From contig CALWAR010000034.1 in NCBI GenBank assembly GCA_944375765.1, positions 17,744 to 81,743 of the forward strand: a stretch of DNA of 64,000 nucleotides. Direction: 5' to 3'. The position numbers were made by a program, and so were the translations under genes. The DNA is from an uncultured Mediterraneibacter sp. Its GTDB lineage: Bacteria > Bacillota > Clostridia > Lachnospirales > Lachnospiraceae. This document shows positions 29,667 through 38,850 of the stretch, one piece after another. The stretch's first letter is position 1. Each line of letters begins with the position of its first letter. The notes under the pieces are model-generated. The model did no database searches, had not been told where the DNA came from, and worked only from the letters and a program-made list of their open reading frames with translations.

Positions 29667-31412
29667 TTACTTAGTATAAACCATCGCTTCCGTTTTTTCA
29701 ATCCCGAGATAGGGAAGAACATTGTCGTAAATATCCCTGAGGACCGGAGCCGCGATCGTCCCGCCGTAATACACTCCTTTCGGATCATGTATGATGACGA
29801 TCCCCAGGATCTGAGGATCATCTGCAGGCGCGAAACCGATAAAAGACGAGATGTACTTGTTTGCGCTCCTCGGGAGTGTCTGAGACGTCGCGGTCTTCCC
29901 GCCGATGGAATATCCCTCGATGTATGCGTTTTTTCCTGATCCCTGTGATACGACGCTCTCCAGCAGCGTCCGCATCGTCTCCGACGTTTCTTCCGAGACG
30001 ACGCCGCTCTCTGTCTCATACTCAAATTTTTCTATGAATTCACCCTCCTCATCTACCATGCCCACGGCGATGTGCGGAGTCACTCTCGTACCGCCGTTTA
30101 TGAGAGAACTAACAGTGACAGCCATCTGGATGGGTGTGACCTGGAACGACTGGCCGAACGTCATCGTTGCCAGTTCCACGATGCCGATATCTTCTCTCCT
30201 GTGCATGATCGTCCCCGCCTCTCCCGGCAGGTCGATTCCGGTAAGATCAAATAGCCCGAACTCGCCGAAATAGTCGTAGAACCGGTCCGCCCCCAGTCTC
30301 AGCCCAATGTCCATAAAGACCGGGTTGCATGAGTTCTGGATCCCCTCGACAAACGTTTCCTGGCCGTGCCCGCCGACCTTGTGACACCGTATCCTGCGGT
30401 CCTCCACGATCCGGTAGCCGGGGCATACGAACGTATCGTCGAGGTCCACTACGCCTTCTTCGAGACAGGCGGAAGCTGTAATGATCTTGAACGTGGAGCC
30501 GGGCTCATATGTATCGTTGATACAGCGGTTCCTCCACATCTGATTTAACTGCTCCTGGAGCTCCTCGTCGGAAAGCGTCTCCGCCTGTACGCCTGTGTTC
30601 AGCTCATAGGGCTCGTTCAAATTGAATTCCGGCGCATTTACCATCGCATATACCTCTCCGTTCTGTGGGTTCATAAGAAGAATAGACACCGCCTCCGCCT
30701 GTTTCTCCTCCAGGACGTTTTCAGCCGCCTGCTGACAGTATGCCTGTATATTATAGTCCAGACTGACTTTCAGCGTCTCCCCCGCCACCGGTTCGATCCG
30801 GTCTTCCGCCACTCCTTCAAGCTCAATACCTCTTGCGTCCGTCACAGTCAGGATCGTGCCGTTCGTGCCTTTCAGATAATCTTCGTACTTTACTTCCAGA
30901 CCGATGATCCCCTGATTGTCTCCTCCGGTGAACCCGAGCACCCTTGACGCCAGTTCATCATACGGATAATACCGTCTGTAGTCTTCATCCACCTTGACGC
31001 CCGGCAGATCGTACTCCCTGATCTTATCTCCCGTCTCCTTGTCCACATTCGTCCTGATCTTCTCCATCGAAGACACTTTTTCCACCTTTTCTCTCACTTC
31101 ACTCTCATCGAGCCCGAGTTCTTCTGAGAGCACTTCCGTAACCAGATCCGGATCCTCGATCTGGCTGTGAATCACAGATATCGTGCACACAGTCCTGTTC
31201 GTCGCCAGTACGACGCCGTTTCTGTCCACGATCTCCCCCCTGGCGGCCTTGATCTCCCGCTCCCTCTCATGAAGATCCTGCGCCAGTTCCTGATAATACT
31301 CTGCGTCGAAGATCATCAGATACACCAGTCTTCCGATCAGCGCGCACAGTACGAGCGCCGCGCACAGAAATACGACGAGTATCTTTTTTCTGTTATATGT
31401 CTTATTTTTCAT
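29667..31412 (-). CDS. Class B penicillin-binding protein (FtsI/SpoVD-like), copy 1
   Basis: 581 residues. One membrane anchor (about 11-33), PBP dimerisation domain (RGEIVDRNGVVLA), then transpeptidase with SxxK STFK (306-309), SCN (361-363), and KTA (506-508) where most relatives have KTG. Cross-links septal or spore peptidoglycan. No C-terminal PASTA domain, so it is not classic SpoVD in layout. The frame extends 42 codons upstream, but those residues are unlike any PBP; ATG 31410-31412 begins MKNKTYNRKK. A weak hairpin (about 31426-31461) lies in the 79-base gap to copy 2. Confidence 0.92.
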   Translation of the reverse strand: MKNKTYNRKKILVVFLCAALVLCALIGRLVYLMIFDAEYYQELAQDLHEREREIKAARGEIVDRNGVVLATNRTVCTISVIHSQIEDPDLVTEVLSEELGLDESEVREKVEKVSSMEKIRTNVDKETGDKIREYDLPGVKVDEDYRRYYPYDELASRVLGFTGGDNQGIIGLEVKYEDYLKGTNGTILTVTDARGIELEGVAEDRIEPVAGETLKVSLDYNIQAYCQQAAENVLEEKQAEAVSILLMNPQNGEVYAMVNAPEFNLNEPYELNTGVQAETLSDEELQEQLNQMWRNRCINDTYEPGSTFKIITASACLEEGVVDLDDTFVCPGYRIVEDRRIRCHKVGGHGQETFVEGIQNSCNPVFMDIGLRLGADRFYDYFGEFGLFDLTGIDLPGEAGTIMHRREDIGIVELATMTFGQSFQVTPIQMAVTVSSLINGGTRVTPHIAVGMVDEEGEFIEKFEYETESGVVSEETSETMRTLLESVVSQGSGKNAYIEGYSIGGKTATSQTLPRSANKYISSFIGFAPADDPQILGIVIIHDPKGVYYGGTIAAPVLRDIYDNVLPYLGIEKTEAMVYTK

Positions 31413-31491
31413 AATAAATACCCTGCAAAAGATGTTGTTACAGCTTATTACATCTTCTGCAGAGTTATTCCATTTTTCCCGCCGGCGTACG

Positions 31492-33498
31492 TTATTCAGA
31501 ATTGTCTCCCGAAGCCCAGTCATCAAGATCCGGATCATAACTCTCGTCTATGTATGAGCCGTCCGGATTGTCATAAGTTTCCTCATAGTTTGCGTCGTAA
31601 TCTGTGTGCTCTGCGCTCTCCACGCTGTTTCCTTTCGTCTCGGTCTCGTTGCCGCTTTCCGCGACAGTAGTGATTCCCAGATAAGGAAACGCTTCTTCCA
31701 TGATGGATTTGCTCAGTTCCAGTACAAGGGAGGTGTTATCCTGCGCATACGTGTTCGGCTCGTCGACCACTACATAGATCGCGACTTCCGGGTTGTCAAG
31801 CGGGGCAAACCCTATATAGGAGAGCAGATATTTTCCGTTCCCCCTCGGCAGCTTTTCAGCTGTCCCGGTCTTTCCCGCTATCTCGTATCCGTCCACCCGG
31901 GCTTTCTGTCCGGTTCCGTAGTCCATCACAGCTTTCATATACTGCTTCACCATGTCGGAAGTCTCTGCAAAGACTGTCTTTCTCAGGAGCACCGGATTCT
32001 TCGTCTCTGTGACATTTCCCTCCTCGTCCCTGATCTCCTTCACAATATGCGGTTCATAATAGTATCCGCCGTTGATCAGGGAGGAAAACGCGGAGATCAT
32101 CTGTGTCATAGTCACATTGAAGTTCTGTCCGAAAGAGTTCGTCGCAAGATCCACGTTCGACATATTATCCGCCGTGTACAGCAGAGCTTCCGTAGACGCT
32201 TCTCCCGGCAGGTCTATCCCGGTGTACTCTCCAAACCCGAAGATATGCTGATAGCGGGTAAAGTTGTCTTTCCCCATATCGAGCGCCATATCCATCAGCG
32301 CCACGTTGCACGAATTAGCCAGCGCATCCTGCAGGCTCTCTGTACCATGTCCTTCTTTATGCGCACAGCTTATCTCTGTGTCCAGAACCTGTCTGGATCC
32401 CCCGCAGTAATAGGACTCATTCCCTGAGAGCGTCCCCGCTTCCAGACCTGCTGCGATAGTAAACGGCTTTGACGTCGAGCCCGGTTCATAGGCGTCGCTG
32501 ACGCAGAAATTCCTCCACAGGTTATTCATCGCCTCTACCTGCTCATCCTCCGACATCTCTCCCCATGTCTCGTCCGAATACAGGCCCGACAGATCCCGGG
32601 GACTGTTCAGGTCAAAATTCGGGTACGATGCTTCCGCCAGTATCTCTCCTGTGTTCGGATCCATGATGATCACGGCGGTGTTCTTGCTCCCGTTCTGCCC
32701 GTTGCTCTCGAATCTCTGATTGAACTCCAGTATACATTCTTCCACGATATTCTGGAGCGTCACATCAATGGTAGAGACTACCGTATCCCCGTTCCGGGCT
32801 GGCTTTACCGTACGCTCCACAGACGATTCCGCGTCGAAGTACCCGTATTCTCTGCCGTCGGTCCCGTTTAAGATGTCATTGTAAGCGCTCTCGATACCGA
32901 TAGCGCCCTGATTGCCGTCATAGGTAAAACCGATCACATCGCTCGCCATGCTCCTGTACGGATATGTCCTTGTATAGTCTTCTTCGAGCCAGATGCCCCG
33001 AACATTCGGATAATTCTCGTCGTCGCTGTCTATCTCGTTGAACTTCTGCGCCGTCTCGTAATCAATCCCGGTGGCCAGTATCTCATACTGGCTGCCCGGC
33101 TTTGTCTCAATAAGTCCGTCCACAACACTCTCCTCGATCCCGAAACACTCCAGGAGCGCCGCTTTTGTAGGAGCTATGTATTCCTCTTTGTCCGTCATGA
33201 CCGAGATGTCAAGGATCACGTTATAAACGCGTTCGCTCGTGGCTATCCTTGTGCCGTTGCGGTCAACGATATCCCCCCGCCTGTAAGCGATCACCCGGCT
33301 GTCGTAATTCTGCTGATCCAGCACAAGCTTCGTGTAGCTGCTCCCTCTGCTGACATTGATCCAGGTAATCCTTCCTATAAGAACAACAAAAGCCAGTATC
33401 ACCGCCATAAATAGCATTACCAGCTTTCGTTGCATCCTCATCGGGAATTTTTTTGTTAAGAATTCAAATCTGTTTTTTTTTCTGCTTCTTCCAGCCAT
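31492..33498 (-). CDS. Class B penicillin-binding protein, copy 2, with acidic tail
   Basis: 668 residues. Basic N-terminus, one membrane helix (about 25-47), dimerisation domain (RRGDIVDRNGTRIA), transpeptidase with STSK (341-344), SCN (396-398) and KTG (543-545). After the enzyme domain comes about 65 residues rich in Asp/Glu/Tyr (DPDLDDWASGDNSE end), an unusual acidic extracellular tail. Follows ftsL by 11 bases, the normal place for FtsI/PBP2B, so it is the better candidate for the vegetative divisome enzyme and copy 1 for a sporulation role; that split is an inference. Confidence 0.92.
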   Translation of the reverse strand: MAGRSRKKNRFEFLTKKFPMRMQRKLVMLFMAVILAFVVLIGRITWINVSRGSSYTKLVLDQQNYDSRVIAYRRGDIVDRNGTRIATSERVYNVILDISVMTDKEEYIAPTKAALLECFGIEESVVDGLIETKPGSQYEILATGIDYETAQKFNEIDSDDENYPNVRGIWLEEDYTRTYPYRSMASDVIGFTYDGNQGAIGIESAYNDILNGTDGREYGYFDAESSVERTVKPARNGDTVVSTIDVTLQNIVEECILEFNQRFESNGQNGSKNTAVIIMDPNTGEILAEASYPNFDLNSPRDLSGLYSDETWGEMSEDEQVEAMNNLWRNFCVSDAYEPGSTSKPFTIAAGLEAGTLSGNESYYCGGSRQVLDTEISCAHKEGHGTESLQDALANSCNVALMDMALDMGKDNFTRYQHIFGFGEYTGIDLPGEASTEALLYTADNMSNVDLATNSFGQNFNVTMTQMISAFSSLINGGYYYEPHIVKEIRDEEGNVTETKNPVLLRKTVFAETSDMVKQYMKAVMDYGTGQKARVDGYEIAGKTGTAEKLPRGNGKYLLSYIGFAPLDNPEVAIYVVVDEPNTYAQDNTSLVLELSKSIMEEAFPYLGITTVAESGNETETKGNSVESAEHTDYDANYEETYDNPDGSYIDESYDPDLDDWASGDNSE

Positions 33499-33509
33499 AT
33501 TGTATTTCC

Positions 33510-34052
33510 TTATTCAGATGCATCGCCTGATCTCGCGAGCACTCCACTTTCAGGGATATCACTGTACTGTTTCACATAATCCTCAGACAGGCTGTCATAC
33601 TCCACAACCGTCCCCTGAGAATACGGTACCATCCCCAGCTCGCCTGTCGCTTTCTCCCGTACTGTCAGCAGATCCACAGAATCTGCAGCCGCATTGTATC
33701 GCGTATCATTCAGTTCGGTAAGCTCGGCAAGTTCTTCCTGCAGCGCCGTCACATTCTCCGATCTGCTCACCACCTCGGACTGCAGGTTCAGATACAGCAC
33801 GCAGATCAGCACCGCGCAGATCCCTGCAGCCGTGAGGAACACGGCATATGCAGGACTGATGCTCATTGCACGGTTCCTGTTTCTTAGCACCTGGCGGCTT
33901 GCTCTCCCGGGCTGCCTCCGGCGCGTCTCAGGCTCTCTGAAAGGAGCAGGTTCTGCCTGGCGCACTGTATTTCCATATACATAGAACTGTTCCCGGGAGT
34001 CTCCCCCGCTGTCAGATCTTGTGTTTCTGTATGTGCCATGCCCTGCTGCCAT
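33510..34052 (-). CDS. ftsL: Cell division protein FtsL-like
   Basis: About 180 residues from ATG 34050-34052 (GAAAGGGG 8 bases upstream); an open frame reaches 34145 and a GTG inside could serve, so the start is uncertain. Layout fits FtsL: a long basic cytoplasmic region, one membrane helix (SPAYAVFLTAAGICAVLICVL), then a coiled-coil segment (VTALQEELAELTELNDTRY). Sequence in this family is poorly conserved; the call rests mainly on topology and position between rsmH and the PBP gene. Confidence 0.75.
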   Translation of the reverse strand: MAAGHGTYRNTRSDSGGDSREQFYVYGNTVRQAEPAPFREPETRRRQPGRASRQVLRNRNRAMSISPAYAVFLTAAGICAVLICVLYLNLQSEVVSRSENVTALQEELAELTELNDTRYNAAADSVDLLTVREKATGELGMVPYSQGTVVEYDSLSEDYVKQYSDIPESGVLARSGDASE

Positions 34053-34131
34053 GTCAGATTGCCCCTTTCTTTTCGTTCCTGCGGATTCTCCCCTCCCGCG
34101 CGGAACATATATTTTCACTACTCCCTGTTGC

Positions 34132-35067
34132 TTACGCACGCTCAAATATCCTGAGTTTTGCGCTTTTTGAACGACTGTTGGAGGCCAGTTCTTCCTCTGA
34201 TGGAAAGATCGGCTTCCTTGTGATCACTTTCCCTCTTGATGTCCTCCCACAGACACATACCGGAAAGTCGGCGGGACATATGCAGGGATCTTCGTTCCTG
34301 CGGAACGCGCTTTTTACGATCCTGTCTTCAAGCGAATGAAATGTGATAATGCAGATCCGTCCCCCCGGATTCAGCATGTCGATCATATCATCCAGCGAAC
34401 TTTTGAGAACTTCCAGCTCGTCGTTCAATTCGATCCGTATCGCCTGGAATGTCCTCTTTGACGGATGCCCCGACGTCTTTTGAATCTTCACAGGTATTGC
34501 CCGCCGGATGATCTCATTGAGCTGTCCCGTTGTCTCGATCGGTTCTTTTTCCCGCTCCGCAACAATGTGCTTCGCGATGTTCTTCGCGAAACGGTCTTCC
34601 CCGTAGTCGCGTATCACACGGTAAAGTTCCGCCTCGCTGTAGCCATTAACAATATCCCGGGCCGTCGTCTTCTGCCTCTGGTCCATCCTCATATCCAGGG
34701 GGGTATCAATCTGATATGAAAATCCCCTCTCAGCCGTATCAAGCTGATAAGATGACACGCCCAGATCCAGAACGATCCCGTCTACACTGTCAATTCCTCT
34801 TTTGTGGAGCTGTGGCTTCATATCACGATAATTGCTCCGTATTATCGTGACTTTCTCCCCGAAGCCTTCCAGCCGCTCTGCCGCCGCTCTTATGGCGTCA
34901 GCGTCCTGGTCTATTCCTATAAATCTCCCCTTGGCGCTCAGCCGGCTGCACACTGCAAAGGCATGTCCGCCGCCCCCTAAGGTAGCGTCCACATAAGTGC
35001 CGTCCGGCCTCACGTTCAGCCCGTCCACTGTCTCATGCAGCAGAACGGATGTGTGTCCAAATGCCAT
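34132..35067 (-). CDS. rsmH: 16S rRNA (cytosine(1402)-N4)-methyltransferase
   Basis: 311 residues (MraW). Uses SAM to methylate C1402 in the ribosomal P site. Motifs: [15 protein letters not shown], the SAM loop [10 protein letters not shown] (near 27-36), [10 protein letters not shown], and MRMDQRQ. ATG at 35065-35067. 12 bases after mraZ in the dcw operon; the end runs close to, and possibly overlaps, the extended ftsL frame. Confidence 0.97.
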   Translation of the reverse strand: MAFGHTSVLLHETVDGLNVRPDGTYVDATLGGGGHAFAVCSRLSAKGRFIGIDQDADAIRAAAERLEGFGEKVTIIRSNYRDMKPQLHKRGIDSVDGIVLDLGVSSYQLDTAERGFSYQIDTPLDMRMDQRQKTTARDIVNGYSEAELYRVIRDYGEDRFAKNIAKHIVAEREKEPIETTGQLNEIIRRAIPVKIQKTSGHPSKRTFQAIRIELNDELEVLKSSLDDMIDMLNPGGRICIITFHSLEDRIVKSAFRRNEDPCICPADFPVCVCGRTSRGKVITRKPIFPSEEELASNSRSKSAKLRIFERA

Positions 35068-35079
35068 GATATCCTCCCG

Positions 35080-35517
35080 TCAGATCCTTATTCCTATGGA
35101 TTCCATACGCTCTGCGATAGCGTCCAGATCTTCCTCGCTCACCTGGCTGCGCTCCTCCCAGAGCGCCTTGTCCCAGATCTCTACGCGATCCTGAACTCCT
35201 ACCAGCACAACGTCTTTCTCAAGATGTGCCGCTTTCCTGAGCGACGGCGGGACAAGCGCTCTCCCCTGCCTGTCAAAACTGCCCTCAGAAGCGCTTCCGA
35301 AAAAATATCGCTTAAATATCCTGGCATCTTTGTTCATACGTGGTAAGGTCTCAAGCTCGGCAACGAATTTGTTCCATTCTTCCTGTGAGTAAACAAAGAG
35401 GCAGCCTTCCAGTCCGTTACAGATGACATAGCTGTCACCCAGGTCATCCCTTAGCTTTGCCGGGATGATGAGTCTTCCCTTTTCATCAATGCTATGGTTA
35501 AACTCTCCTAATAACAT
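35080..35517 (-). CDS. mraZ: Transcriptional regulator MraZ
   Basis: 145 residues; AbrB-fold DNA-binding protein that forms rings and binds the promoter of its own dcw operon. Two tandem SpoVT-AbrB modules: GEFNHSIDEKGRLIIPAKLR (first) and GSFDRQGRALVPPSLRKAA (second), each with the DxxGR pattern. ATG at 35515-35517. Its operator is visible directly upstream (35558-35611). First gene of the operon. Confidence 0.97.
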   Translation of the reverse strand: MLLGEFNHSIDEKGRLIIPAKLRDDLGDSYVICNGLEGCLFVYSQEEWNKFVAELETLPRMNKDARIFKRYFFGSASEGSFDRQGRALVPPSLRKAAHLEKDVVLVGVQDRVEIWDKALWEERSQVSEEDLDAIAERMESIGIRI

Positions 35518-35557
35518 CCGGAATCCTTTCTCTTATTAAGGGCCTCCACATTCTTCC

Positions 35558-35611
35558 CCACTCTGTACCACTAGCCACCACTTCTTACCACTTGACTCCA
35601 TTCTAAACCAC
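35558..35611 (-). promoter_or_regulatory. MraZ operator: six boxes at exact 10-bp steps
   Basis: On the minus strand GTGG boxes occur at 35608-35611, 35588-35591, 35578-35581, 35568-35571 and 35558-35561, with ATGG filling the slot at 35598-35601. The 10-bp step matches known MraZ sites (short G-rich direct repeats one helical turn apart). The boxes cover the -10 hexamer and the start region of the mraZ promoter, which fits repression of the dcw operon by its first product. Confidence 0.85.
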
Positions 35612-35628
35612 AACTCTCCCTTTTTCAA
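35600..35628 (-). promoter_or_regulatory. mraZ (dcw operon) promoter
   Basis: Minus strand TTGAAA (35623-35628), 17-bp spacer, TAGAAT (35600-35605), about 83 bases before the mraZ start. Two MraZ boxes overlap the spacer and -10. Confidence 0.75.
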
Positions 35629-35670
35629 CCCCTTTTTTGATTTTTTATAACTTCCAGTATATAGAAAAAA

Positions 35671-35744
35671 GCCCTGAAAACGCGATATTTCAGGGCAAAA
35701 AAAGAACATGTAGGGCGTGGGAAATTCCCTCTCGCCCTACATGT
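35671..35744 (-). terminator. Tandem terminators ahead of the dcw operon
   Basis: On the minus strand, first a 12-bp perfect stem (35706-35717 with 35733-35744) followed by TCTTTTTTT, then a 9-bp stem (35671-35679 with 35688-35696) followed by TTTTTT. Together they insulate mraZ from the upstream small-protein/DegV transcript. Confidence 0.85.
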
Positions 35745-35791
35745 TGTATTTCTTGAAAACTATGTTTTTTCAGTGTCTTCTCTCTCCGCAG

Positions 35792-36043
35792 TCACTCCTC
35801 CGCAGCTTCTTCTGTCAGGCTCTCCACGTAGTTCGTAACAGCGTCATAATTTACTTCCGACACGGCTCTCTCCCTGCCTGATTCGTACATATCATAAGCA
35901 GAATACCCAAGCCATGCCACAAGTGCAAGAGCAACCAGTGTGAGGACACTCTTGCGCACGACGCTCATGACTTTCTGCTTTCTCATGATTTTCTTTCTGT
36001 TCGCTTTTTCCTGTTTGTATCTGTCTACTTTCTCCTGGCTCAT
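35792..36043 (-). CDS. Small single-pass membrane protein, function unknown
   Basis: 83 residues. A strongly basic N-terminal part (DRYKQEKANRKKIMRKQK) precedes one membrane helix (about 33-49, VLTLVALALVAWLGYSA) and an acidic end (ESLTEEAAEE), so the C-terminus probably faces outward. AGGAG 9 bases before ATG 36041-36043, which supports it as a real gene. It follows degV by 80 bases and is closed by the tandem terminators. No family recognised. Confidence 0.7.
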   Translation of the reverse strand: MSQEKVDRYKQEKANRKKIMRKQKVMSVVRKSVLTLVALALVAWLGYSAYDMYESGRERAVSEVNYDAVTNYVESLTEEAAEE

Positions 36044-36123
36044 AGCGCCATACTCCTTTCAAACCCGATAGCATCGTTGTAAAGAGGAACACCGACGCTA
36101 CTGACAGTTTAGCACAATACTTG

Positions 36124-36966
36124 TCAGATCACAACAATTATTCCTCCGTCATTGGCATACATTGTACTGATGCCGGCGGTATCCACGAGAAAGCTGTCCC
36201 TGACATGGATCCTGTCCAGAAGCATCCGCTCCACTTCCCTGGCCCGCTCAGGACAGTTGCAGTGGGCGATAGCAAGCACTTTGTCCTTTGTCCCTTTCGC
36301 TTCTCCGGCAATCTGTTCCACCATTTTCACCAACGCCCGCTTCATGCCCCTCGCCTGCCCGAACTGACAGATCGTCCCCTCCGGGGTGGAGCCGAGAACC
36401 GGCTTGATATTAAGCGCACTCGCCACAAAAGACTTGATCCCTGTCAGGCGGCCGTTCTTGCGGAGTGTATCGAGATTTTCCAGGACAAAATAGGTGTGCT
36501 GGCTCTCGATATAGCGCTCTGTGACTTCCACGGTCTTTTCAAACCCGTACCCGTTCTCCTCACATTCCTGTATCTTCATGGCGATCAGCGTCTCGCCGAC
36601 TGACGCGGACCGGGAATTAAACACATGGATCTGCGTTTTATCTGCCTGTTCCTCGAGAAACAGCTTTCTCCCCAGTTCGGCGCTGTTATAAGAACCGCTC
36701 AGTTCGGAAGAAAGGGTGACGACGTATACCCTCTCCTGCGCGCCCCTGTACAGCTCCATGTACTCCTCCGGAGACGGACACGAAGACTTCGGACACTCGG
36801 GACTCGCCGCAATGCGCCTCAGGAAATCTTTCTGATCGAAACCGGCGTCATCAACTATGACGTCTCCATCTACCTGCATACTCAGCGGAGCCGTCTTATA
36901 GATCCCGCTCTTTTTCATTTTCTGTGTCAGTTCTCCGCAACTGTCAACGATAATCTTATAATCCAC
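36124..36966 (-). CDS. DegV family fatty acid-binding protein
   Basis: 280 residues. DegV/FakB proteins hold a fatty acid and present it to the kinase FakA; which lipid is bound here is unknown. N-terminal IIVDSCGELTQKM, the SCPSPEEYMELY loop with the conserved Ser, VVTLSSELSGSYNSA, and C-terminal VRDSFLVDTAGISTMYANDGG (GTH-type loop modified). Start is GTG 36964-36966 with AGGAGG 7 bases upstream. Upstream neighbour is a SEDS gene that ends 130 bases earlier. Confidence 0.88.
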   Translation of the reverse strand: MDYKIIVDSCGELTQKMKKSGIYKTAPLSMQVDGDVIVDDAGFDQKDFLRRIAASPECPKSSCPSPEEYMELYRGAQERVYVVTLSSELSGSYNSAELGRKLFLEEQADKTQIHVFNSRSASVGETLIAMKIQECEENGYGFEKTVEVTERYIESQHTYFVLENLDTLRKNGRLTGIKSFVASALNIKPVLGSTPEGTICQFGQARGMKRALVKMVEQIAGEAKGTKDKVLAIAHCNCPERAREVERMLLDRIHVRDSFLVDTAGISTMYANDGGIIVVI

Positions 36967-37096
36967 GCTGTCTCCTCCTAAACCGCAAAATATATTTCAT
37001 GTTTCCACCACATGTAGTTTTTAATACCAGATTAAAATATACCATATATTTACACAGAAAAAAAGGGGGTTGTGCGATTTTTTCATGTACCGGTCA

Positions 37097-38545
37097 TTAT
37101 TCTCCCTCAAGCCTGATCCGGCGCGAGATTCCAAGGGCGACACCCATCTCGGCCATCAGAAACCAGATCGCTGTGCCTCCGTAACTGATAAACGGAAGCG
37201 TGATGCCCGTAGTCGGGAGCATACCTGTCACGACCGCGATATTGAGTATGACCTGAAGCGCAATATGTGCGAATATTCCCGTCGCGATCAGGGATCCGTA
37301 GAGATCCGGAGCGTTTTTTGCAATAAACATCAGCCGGTACAGGAGCAGCCCGAACAAAAGAAGAATGAGAAAGACGCCGAACACCCCCAGTTCTTCGCAG
37401 ATAACGACAAGGATCATATCGTTCTGCGCTTCCGGGATGACGCCCAGCTTCTGTGTGCTGTTCCCGAGCCCTTTTCCGAAAAATCCGCCGCTGCCGATCG
37501 CATAAAGTCCCTGCATGACCTGATAACTCCCCGTATCCGCAGTTGCTTCGGGATTAAGCCAGGAGATAATCCTCTGGAGCCTGAAATTATCACTGTTTTC
37601 CGCCGTCACTGACAGAACAGCTATGCCCGCTGCCGCCACTGCTGCTGCCACGCCCAGAAAAACAAGGAATGGCTTGAGTTTCGGATGGATGACAAAGATA
37701 AGGATGCATGTGATCGCCATAACGATGACGGCCGTACTTAAGTTATCCGTAAGAAAAAGAACGCCGCCCGCAGCCACGGCGCCGAACACGAACACCCGGA
37801 TAATTCCCTCCGTAGTATACGCCTTTTTCCCCAGCCTGCACAGTTCATAGGAAATGAACAGGATCACTGCGATCTTTGTGATCTCAGCCGGCTGCAGCGT
37901 CATGTCGCCGGGAAGTCCGATCCAGCGTCTTGCGCCGTTGAATGTCCGGCCAAGCGGCGTCTGCACAAGAGCCATCATGATCATTGCAAATATATAGATC
38001 TCAACAGCAAAAGCCCCGTACAGATGATAATCTATCTTCGATACGATAAACATCATTACAAAGCCCAGCGCCCCGAATATCGCCTGTCTGGTAAAGTAGT
38101 ACAAATCGTTGCCAAAGTCGGCATCCGCCTCATAGGAACTTGTACTGTAGAGCATCACAAGTCCGAAACACATAAGGAAGACGATAACGAGCAGCAGATC
38201 ATAATCAAAATATTTCTCTGCGCCGGCGGTATCAGAAGCTCTGCCGGACAGAAAACGCTTCACTGCGCCCTGTTTCGGACGCGGCTGGCGCTCTTTCTTC
38301 CTTTCCGCGGACGGATAGGGTGTCTGAACGATCCGGCGTCTCTGTTCAATCGATCTTTTATATCCCGCATAGCCGCTGCGGAGCCCCGCCGTACGCATCA
38401 GCCTTGTATCAGACGGAACGCTCCTTTTTTTTGTATTTACCGGCGTCATCGGCTGTGTTTCCCCGGCATACGCTCTTTTTCTGCCTGTAACCTTGTTTTG
38501 ATTCTGTTCATTCTGCCTGATCGGCCTTACGATTCTGCTCTTCAT
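37097..38545 (-). CDS. Second SEDS-family protein (FtsW/RodA/SpoVE-type) with long basic N-terminus
   Basis: 482 residues. The first about 110 residues are Arg/Lys-rich and hydrophilic; then about ten membrane helices with SEDS signatures: FNGARRWIGLPGDMTLQPAEITK (spans about 23 residues near 200), NSTQKLGVIPEAQNDMI, and C-terminal GMLPTTGITLPFISYGGTA. A peptidoglycan polymerase; being unlinked to a PBP here, it could serve elongation (RodA) or spore cortex (SpoVE). ATG at 38543-38545; no strong Shine-Dalgarno is seen, so a later start is possible. Confidence 0.85.
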   Translation of the reverse strand: MKSRIVRPIRQNEQNQNKVTGRKRAYAGETQPMTPVNTKKRSVPSDTRLMRTAGLRSGYAGYKRSIEQRRRIVQTPYPSAERKKERQPRPKQGAVKRFLSGRASDTAGAEKYFDYDLLLVIVFLMCFGLVMLYSTSSYEADADFGNDLYYFTRQAIFGALGFVMMFIVSKIDYHLYGAFAVEIYIFAMIMMALVQTPLGRTFNGARRWIGLPGDMTLQPAEITKIAVILFISYELCRLGKKAYTTEGIIRVFVFGAVAAGGVLFLTDNLSTAVIVMAITCILIFVIHPKLKPFLVFLGVAAAVAAAGIAVLSVTAENSDNFRLQRIISWLNPEATADTGSYQVMQGLYAIGSGGFFGKGLGNSTQKLGVIPEAQNDMILVVICEELGVFGVFLILLLFGLLLYRLMFIAKNAPDLYGSLIATGIFAHIALQVILNIAVVTGMLPTTGITLPFISYGGTAIWFLMAEMGVALGISRRIRLEGE

Positions 38546-38657
38546 ATCATCATCACTTTCCTGTCTATAACAGATAAGGAACCAGTTCCGGTAAATATGT
38601 CTACCTGTTCTGGTCCCTCATGATCGCAACCCACCCTTTTTTGATGGTAGTATGATA

Positions 38658-38732
38658 TCGGGGTGACAGGATTCGAACCTGCGACCTCACGGCCCCCAGC
38701 CGTGCGCTCTAACCAAACTGAGCCACACCCCG
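38658..38732 (-). tRNA. tRNA-Pro (anticodon GGG)
   Basis: Full cloverleaf on the minus strand: acceptor CGGGGTG/CACCCCG, D stem GCTC/GAGC, anticodon stem CACGG/CCGTG with loop CTGGGGG (anticodon GGG), T stem GCAGG/CCTGT with TTCGAAT loop, and discriminator A. CCA is not encoded. Confidence 0.97.
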
Positions 38733-38850
38733 CCGACTCATACATTATATATAATTTCATCTGAATTGTAAAGGAATTTTTTTCTTCTGCACATCTGGCC
38801 CGCAAAGCCATAATATAATAGTGAATCACAACAAAAGGGAGAAACTGCAA

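Noticed and set aside
38733-38850. A clear SigE promoter for cotJABC
   Set aside because: Only a partial -10 (CATAATAT) is present and no matching -35 at the right distance, so it is mentioned under cotJA but not listed as a feature.
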